20,262 nucleotides of DNA from Deltaproteobacteria bacterium. GTDB lineage: Bacteria; Myxococcota_A; UBA796; UBA2385. Below the pieces are notes generated by a model, which saw only the letters and a list, made by a program, of their open reading frames with translations, was not told where the DNA came from and did not search any database. The position numbers and the translations under genes were made by a program. Each line of letters opens with the position of its first letter. The first letter of the stretch is position 1. The stretch is from the NCBI GenBank assembly GCA_016845285.1, contig JAERSX010000629.1, positions 1-20,262 of the forward strand. The letters are read 5' to 3'. Below are positions 16,121-20,262 of this stretch, in pieces.

Positions 16121-17053
16121 ATGCGCGCCATCTCGCTCGCTGCGATCGCTGCCCTCGTGGCTACTCCCTCCCTCGCTGGCAAGATCAAGCTGAAGAAGTC
16201 GATGGCCACGGCCAAGTCGGAGCACATCGACGACTCGGGTATCGACTACAGCGCGCGCAACATCGCGGATGGCAAGGCCTCGACGGTGTGGGTCGAGGGC
16301 GAGGACGGCTCGGGTCTGGGTTCCTGGGTGGAGATCGACTTTGGTGAGACCCGCACGGTGACGGCACTCAAGGTGTGGAATGGCAACTGGTACACCCACG
16401 ACTTCTGGGAGCGCCACAACCGCATCAAGGACATGAAGATCGAGTTCAGCGACGGCACCACCGAGACCGTCGTGCTCCAGGACCAGCACGCCCCCGAGGT
16501 GGTCAAGCTGGCCAAGCCCAAGGAGACCTCGAAGGTGCGCCTCTTCGTCAAGGGCATCTACAGAGGCAACACCTTCAACGACACCTGCATCTCAGAGGTG
16601 CAGATCATCGACGACACCCCGGACGTCGAGGTTCCCGTCAAGGCCTATGCCGCGAGCTCGACCTACCCGGCGGACACCGACGGCGACTACGAGCCCCCCA
16701 ACATGTCCGACGGGCTGGGTGACTCCATGTGGTGCGAGGCCTCGGAGGGCGACGGCACGGGCGAGTGGGTCGAGTTCGACTTCGGCGCCCGCAAGGAGAT
16801 CTCCAAGCTTCGCCTCATCAACGGCAACGGCTACAGCTTCGGCTTCAACATGAAGTCGAACCTGGCCCTCAAGGCCACCCTGACCTTCGATGGCGGCTCC
16901 CCTGAGCAGGTGAGCCTCAAGCCCTCGATGATGAGTCAGACCGTGGACTTCGGCTCGAAGACGGCCAGCAAGGTGCGCATGACCTTCGATGAGGTCAAGG
17001 CCGGTAAGGAGTTCAACGATCTCTGCATCTCCGAGGCTGCTTTCCTCAAGTAG
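16121..17053 (+). CDS. Secreted protein with two tandem NADase-type glycan-binding (F5/8-like) domains
   Basis: Exported protein of 310 residues. ATG 16121 has CGGAGA upstream and gives a signal peptide cut after PSLA (about 19); a longer frame from 16043 has no signal character. Domain 1 (about 27-162) contains VWVEGEDGSGLGSWVEIDFG, then NGNWYTHDFWERHNRIKDMKI and FSDG, the pattern of the discoidin-like domain first noted on secreted NAD glycohydrolases. Domain 2 (about 172-310) repeats it as MWCEASEGDGTGEWVEFDFG and RLINGNGYSFGF. Each ends in a similar (T/L)CISEV/A segment, so the two arose by duplication. No enzyme domain is fused, so it may be a free adhesin or carbohydrate binder. The 149-base gap before it (15972-16120) has no convincing promoter or terminator. 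Confidence 0.85.
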   Translation: MRAISLAAIAALVATPSLAGKIKLKKSMATAKSEHIDDSGIDYSARNIADGKASTVWVEGEDGSGLGSWVEIDFGETRTVTALKVWNGNWYTHDFWERHNRIKDMKIEFSDGTTETVVLQDQHAPEVVKLAKPKETSKVRLFVKGIYRGNTFNDTCISEVQIIDDTPDVEVPVKAYAASSTYPADTDGDYEPPNMSDGLGDSMWCEASEGDGTGEWVEFDFGARKEISKLRLINGNGYSFGFNMKSNLALKATLTFDGGSPEQVSLKPSMMSQTVDFGSKTASKVRMTFDEVKAGKEFNDLCISEAAFLK

Positions 17054-17070
17054 GGATCGGTGAGTACCGG

Positions 17071-17095
17071 CAGGTCGTCCACCCATTGCGACCTG
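17071..17095. promoter_or_regulatory. Inverted repeat over the vWA-gene promoter
   Basis: CAGGTCG (17071-17077) and CGACCTG (17089-17095) are perfect 7-base inverted arms separated by 11 bases. The right arm overlaps the predicted -35 box of the vWA lipoprotein gene. It could be an operator or a weak hairpin ending the upstream transcript; no T tract follows. Confidence 0.35.
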
Positions 17096-17115
17096 GCTCG
17101 GGGTTTGGCTACCAT
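17086..17115 (+). promoter_or_regulatory. Possible promoter of the vWA lipoprotein gene
   Basis: TTGCGA (17086-17091), an 18-base spacer and TACCAT (17110-17115) each match consensus at 4/6. The start point near 17122 is about 18 bases before the TTG start. Confidence 0.35.
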
Positions 17116-17139
17116 GGGGTCGGCATCCGGGAGCTCGAG

Positions 17140-18171
17140 TTGAATTTACGCGTCTGTTTTGGCGTCGTTGTGCTGGTTCTCGTCGGCTGCAAGCCCGACA
17201 ACGAGATCGCCCGGCAGAGCCACCAGGACGTCTTCTACCAGGAGCCCACCGACGAGGTGGACATCCTGTGGGTGGTGGACAACTCGCCCTCGATGGCCGA
17301 TGAGCAGGCCGAGGTGGCCGACAAGTTCCAGTCCTTCATCGTGAACCTGGAGGAGACCGGCCTCGACTTCCACGTAGGGGTGGTCACCACCGACACCGAC
17401 AGCACAGATGAGAATGGCAAGCTCCAGGGCCTGGATGGGGAGGGCCCCACCATCATCTCGCCCTCCCTCGACGACTACGTGGGCGACTTCCAGGAGCTGG
17501 TCCAGGTAGGTGTCGACGGCTCCGACAAGGAGCGCGGCATCGATGCGGCGCTCAAGGCGCTCAGCGAGCCCCTCATCAGTGGCTACAACGAGGGCTTCCT
17601 CCGCGAAGGCGCCACCCTGTCCGTCATCTTCGTCTCCGATGAGAACGACTGCACCGATCGAGGCGCCCTGGCCGGCAACGACGACGCATCGGCCTGCTAC
17701 GACAACGTCGACGCACTGGTCAGCATGAAGACCCTGGTCGACGAGTTCCGGGAGCTCAAGGAAGACGGCAGTCGCATCCTCGCCAGCGCCATCGTGGGCC
17801 CAGACATCGTCGAAAACTGCGACGGTGCCAAGCCGGGCTTCCGCTATCGGGCTCTGGCCGAGGGCTTCGGTGGCATCGAGGGCAGCATCTGCAACAACGA
17901 CTTCTCCGAGATCATGAACGAGCTCGGGCTGCAGGTCTCGGGGGTGCTGACCACCTTCCAGCTCACCTACCCAGCTGTCGAGGACACCATCGAGGTGTTC
18001 GTGGACGACGAGCTGGTGGCCCCCGATGACGAGAACGGCTGGATCTACGACGAGCAGTACTGGATCGTGAGCTTCGAGGGGGACGCCGTGCCTGCTCGCG
18101 GCGCTCAGATCGACATCTACTATGAGGTGGCTGCGGGCTCGGGCGCGACGCAGGGCGACGGCGGCACGTAG
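17140..18171 (+). CDS. vWA-domain lipoprotein
   Basis: Predicted lipoprotein of 343 residues. TTG 17140 is chosen because GGGAG lies six bases upstream and the product then begins with a type II signal peptide with lipobox LVGC (Cys17); the frame is open upstream but without signal character. A von Willebrand A domain (about 38-245) starts VDILWVVDNSPSM with the MIDAS Asp47-Ser49-Ser51, and later VIFVSDENDC supplies a further acidic residue. Four cysteines around ENDC...SACYD and ENCD...SICN may form disulfides. A C-terminal beta domain (about 265-343) follows. Such proteins are numerous in myxobacteria and presumably bind a protein or surface ligand through a divalent metal. Lys follows the lipidated Cys, a position proposed to guide lipoprotein localisation in Myxococcus. 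Its 3' end overlaps the convergent ATPase gene by 52 bases. Confidence 0.88.
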   Translation: MNLRVCFGVVVLVLVGCKPDNEIARQSHQDVFYQEPTDEVDILWVVDNSPSMADEQAEVADKFQSFIVNLEETGLDFHVGVVTTDTDSTDENGKLQGLDGEGPTIISPSLDDYVGDFQELVQVGVDGSDKERGIDAALKALSEPLISGYNEGFLREGATLSVIFVSDENDCTDRGALAGNDDASACYDNVDALVSMKTLVDEFRELKEDGSRILASAIVGPDIVENCDGAKPGFRYRALAEGFGGIEGSICNNDFSEIMNELGLQVSGVLTTFQLTYPAVEDTIEVFVDDELVAPDDENGWIYDEQYWIVSFEGDAVPARGAQIDIYYEVAAGSGATQGDGGT

Positions 18172-19229
18172 GCGCCGAGGGCTTCGAGGCAGGTCATGGT
18201 GTGGACCTCGCCTGTCTGCTCGGGAATCTGCCAGAGGTCCAGTCTGCTCGGGCCGCTTCCGCACAATTGGGTGACCGTCTCGGAGAGGCCTGCCGCCATT
18301 GAGTGACGCCAGTCCAGGGCCTGGCGTAGGGCCTGCGTCTCTGCGGGATGTCCGGGGATCGCGGCGATGGTGGTGGCCACGGGCGGCTGGATGACCCGGT
18401 TCAGCACGAGGCCGGCGAGGGGCAGTTTGCGCTCCGAGAAGACCTCGAGGAAGTACTGCACATCGGAGCGGACACCCAGGGCTGTAGTGGTCACGAGATA
18501 GAAGCGGGTCTGCTCCGACGACAGGAGTGCATCCACCCGCTCCGAGCGCTCCCGGAACCCTTCCCAGAGGTCGCGGAAGACGTCGAAGAAGTCAGCGATC
18601 TCCCCCACGGTGCCCCGGCCGAGCAGACGCTTGAGCGCCTTGCTCACCATCTCGCTGCCCAGCTCGAGGGCGCGCCAGCCGCCCTTGGTGGCCGGCATGA
18701 CGAGCCACCGCAGGACGCCCTGGTCCATGAGTCCGGCCATGCGCTCGGGCGCCCGCAGGAAGTCGAGGGCGTGCCGAGTCGGCGGCGTGTCCAGCACGAT
18801 GACGTCGTAGTCACCTTGATCGCAGAGGGTGTACAGCCGCTCCATGGCCATGTACTCGTGGGAGCCCCCGAGGCGGGTGCTGGCGAAGCGGTAGTAGCGG
18901 TGGGCGAGGATGCGCTCGGCGTTCTCGGGAGTGCGCGCCAGCCGGGCCACCATCTGGTCGAATGTGCTCTTCACGTCGAGCATCATGGCGTCGAGGCTGC
19001 CGGAGGTCCCGGGTGTGAACTGCTCGAGCCGCTCCAGGGGGACCCGCCGCGGCTCGTTGTCGAGGGTGCCCACCCCCAGGCTGTCGGCCAGTCGCTTGGC
19101 AGGATCGATGGTGAGGACCGCCACGCGGGCGCCGTCGAGGGCCCACTTCAGGGCGAGGGCGGCGCTGACGGTGGTCTTGCCCACGCCGCCGGACCCGCAG
19201 CAGATCACCACCTGGGTCGGTCGCTTCAT
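18120..19229 (-). CDS. ArsA/Get3-like ATPase, second of pair (SGGVGKT type)
   Basis: Cytosolic P-loop ATPase of the ArsA/Get3/MinD superfamily, 369 residues. The P-loop reads CGSGGVGKTT: Ser13 stands where the deviant Walker A signature lysine normally is, while Lys18 is present. Switch I is LTIDPAKRLADSLG (Asp42) and switch II is VIVLDTPPTRHALDFL. The zinc-binding CXXC of eukaryotic Get3 and the arsenite cysteines of ArsA are missing, so arsenic export is not supported. The pattern resembles the Mycobacterium tuberculosis Rv3680 member of a paired Get3-like system (from memory). Its ATG overlaps the stop of the preceding gene as ATGA, so the pair is cotranslated and may act as a heterodimer. 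The 3' end overlaps the vWA gene on the other strand. Confidence 0.9.
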   Translation of the reverse strand: MKRPTQVVICCGSGGVGKTTVSAALALKWALDGARVAVLTIDPAKRLADSLGVGTLDNEPRRVPLERLEQFTPGTSGSLDAMMLDVKSTFDQMVARLARTPENAERILAHRYYRFASTRLGGSHEYMAMERLYTLCDQGDYDVIVLDTPPTRHALDFLRAPERMAGLMDQGVLRWLVMPATKGGWRALELGSEMVSKALKRLLGRGTVGEIADFFDVFRDLWEGFRERSERVDALLSSEQTRFYLVTTTALGVRSDVQYFLEVFSERKLPLAGLVLNRVIQPPVATTIAAIPGHPAETQALRQALDWRHSMAAGLSETVTQLCGSGPSRLDLWQIPEQTGEVHTMTCLEALGAYVPPSPCVAPEPAATS

Positions 19230-20158
19230 GCCGTCACCTCGGCACCGAGGAGCCCGGTGAAGGCACGCAGATCGGCGGTCTCCAGGAAGTGCCTGGGCAC
19301 CCTCGGGAGGGAGACGTGCCGCGTGGGCAGGTGCTGGCGGAGCACGTCGGCCGCCTGTTGTTGGGCCCCGACCCGGGCTTGCCAATTCGAGGCGAAGCCG
19401 AGGGCCTCGTCGAGGCTTGCGTCCCGCGGCTCGGCCACGGACGCCACCGCTGCTTCGAGGTCGTCCACGTCGACGCCCAGATCGGTCAAGCGCTGGTTGA
19501 GCACACAGAGCTTGACCCGGTTGCGACCGGGGCCCAGGCGGTCGTAGAGCTCGATGGTCTCGTTGACGGGCATGCTCTCTGGCAGGGAGACCAGCACCAG
19601 GGCGGTGTGGTTCGGGTCGTCGATCACCTCGTGCACGATGCGGTTGTTCTCGTAGAGAGGCCCGGCTCGTGTGAGCTCCATCATGTTGCGTGCGGCGTCG
19701 AGCATGGCCAGTCCATGGCCGGTGGCTGGAGCGTCGACGACGATGGTGTCCCAGGCAGGCCGACCCCAGCGGGTGGTCTCGCGGTACAGGTCGAAGACCT
19801 TTCCGAGCTGCACGGCATCGTGGAGGCCGGGCACCGCATCCAGGAAGGGACCCATGACCCGGTTCTCGAAGACCAGCTCGTAGACCTTCCGGAACTTGAC
19901 CTGCTGGATGATGTACTCCTCGATGGCGGCCTCGGGCGTGATCGACAAGGTGAAGAGCTTGTCGTGGAGGGCCACCGGGGTGTAGCCGGTGCTCTCCACC
20001 CCGAAGAGCGGGGCGATGTGTTGGGCACCCGAGGTCTCCACGACGAGCGTGCGGCGGCCCGCTTCGGACGCAGCCAGACCCAGGGAGGCGGCGACGGTGG
20101 TCTTGCCCACACCACCCTTGCCGGTGACCACCACGATGCGCTGCGAGAACACGGTCAC
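19226..20158 (-). CDS. ArsA/Get3-like ATPase, first of pair (KGGVGKT type)
   Basis: Cytosolic P-loop ATPase of the ArsA/Get3 family, 310 residues. The P-loop VVTGKGGVGKTTVAASLG keeps both the signature lysine (Lys14) and the Walker A lysine (Lys19). Switch I is altered (VVETSGAQHIAPLFG rather than DPA) and switch II reads TIVVDAPATGHGLAML. There are no metal-binding CXXC or ArsA cysteines. The product resembles the Rv3679-type member of the actinobacterial pair (from memory). GTG 20158 is supported by the GTGA overlap with the upstream stop; a second in-frame GTG lies two codons later. Together with the next gene it would form a complementary pair in which one subunit has the signature lysine and the other the canonical DPA switch. 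Membrane-protein targeting or metabolic control are possible roles; neither is shown here. Confidence 0.9.
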   Translation of the reverse strand: MTVFSQRIVVVTGKGGVGKTTVAASLGLAASEAGRRTLVVETSGAQHIAPLFGVESTGYTPVALHDKLFTLSITPEAAIEEYIIQQVKFRKVYELVFENRVMGPFLDAVPGLHDAVQLGKVFDLYRETTRWGRPAWDTIVVDAPATGHGLAMLDAARNMMELTRAGPLYENNRIVHEVIDDPNHTALVLVSLPESMPVNETIELYDRLGPGRNRVKLCVLNQRLTDLGVDVDDLEAAVASVAEPRDASLDEALGFASNWQARVGAQQQAADVLRQHLPTRHVSLPRVPRHFLETADLRAFTGLLGAEVTA

Positions 20159-20262
20159 GCTGGCTCCGGTGCTGTGGTCAGACCGTCCAGGTCTCCGCGC
20201 AGTGCTCTCGCCACGACACGAAGGCTCCGAACGTTGAGCAGGAGGTCGAGGTGGCCGATGTG
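20155..20262 (-). CDS. C-terminal end of an upstream gene in the ATPase operon
   Basis: Thirty-five codons are open from the right window edge to TGA at 20157-20155, which overlaps the next gene's GTG as GTGA. The peptide contains HIGHLDLLLNVRSLRVVARA, probably a helix, and ends TTAPEPA. The exact four-base overlap, the same arrangement as between the two ATPase genes, is the main evidence that this is a real gene. It is too short to assign a family. Confidence 0.5.
   Translation of the reverse strand, partial: HIGHLDLLLNVRSLRVVARALRGDLDGLTTAPEPA

Noticed and set aside
18348..19547. A 399-codon plus-strand open frame opposite the ATPase pair.
   Set aside because: It crosses the junction of two well-formed ATPase genes and its product shows no domain.

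Overview
The window reads as a high-GC, Gram-negative chromosome segment, most likely from Myxococcota (the myxobacterial branch of the former Deltaproteobacteria). The pointers are strong G/C preference at third codon positions, GTG and TTG starts, several predicted lipoproteins, Asp-rich calcium-binding repeats of the MopE type, FG-GAP propellers, a vWA lipoprotein with a DNSPS motif, and a sigma-54 activator. This placement is inference; there is no rRNA, tRNA, CRISPR array or insertion sequence in the window.

Left part (1-7260): the 3' end of an unrecognised gene, then a large leftward parallel beta-helix lipoprotein with an embedded MopE-type Asp-rich block. A short divergent control region follows, carrying an 18-bp palindrome over the lipoprotein's predicted -35 box and a UUCG hairpin over the next gene's Shine-Dalgarno. 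Rightward come an acyl-CoA carboxylase carboxyltransferase (PccB type) and a second lipoprotein made of MopE-type repeats plus a complete seven-bladed FG-GAP beta-propeller. The two lipoproteins share the mature N-terminus CGDKDE.

Middle part (7261-10803): a decayed Fpg/Nei-type DNA glycosylase (no N-terminal catalytic domain, one frameshift) overlaps the likely promoter of a housekeeping operon rpsP-khpA-rimM-trmD-rplS-yraN. This operon covers small-subunit assembly (S16, RimM), tRNA G37 methylation (TrmD), L19 and a predicted Holliday-junction-type nuclease. KhpA here has lost the second glycine of its RNA-binding GXXG loop. rplS has its own consensus -35 promoter and a leader hairpin.

Right part (10842-20262): two leftward genes, an outer-membrane beta-barrel and an orphan NtrC-type response regulator. 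Then rightward come a TlpA-like thioredoxin tightly coupled to a DUF6029-like beta-barrel whose only cysteines form a CX4C pair, a secreted protein with two tandem NADase-type glycan-binding (F5/8-like) domains, and a vWA lipoprotein. The last block is leftward: a pair of ArsA/Get3-like ATPases with 4-nt overlaps, preceded by the tail of another gene in the same operon.

No single gene here is a new class, but the thioredoxin-barrel pair, the KhpA variant, the paired Get3-like ATPases and the MopE-in-beta-helix architecture are the best candidates for under-described biology. All family assignments come from reading motifs by eye, without database searches.
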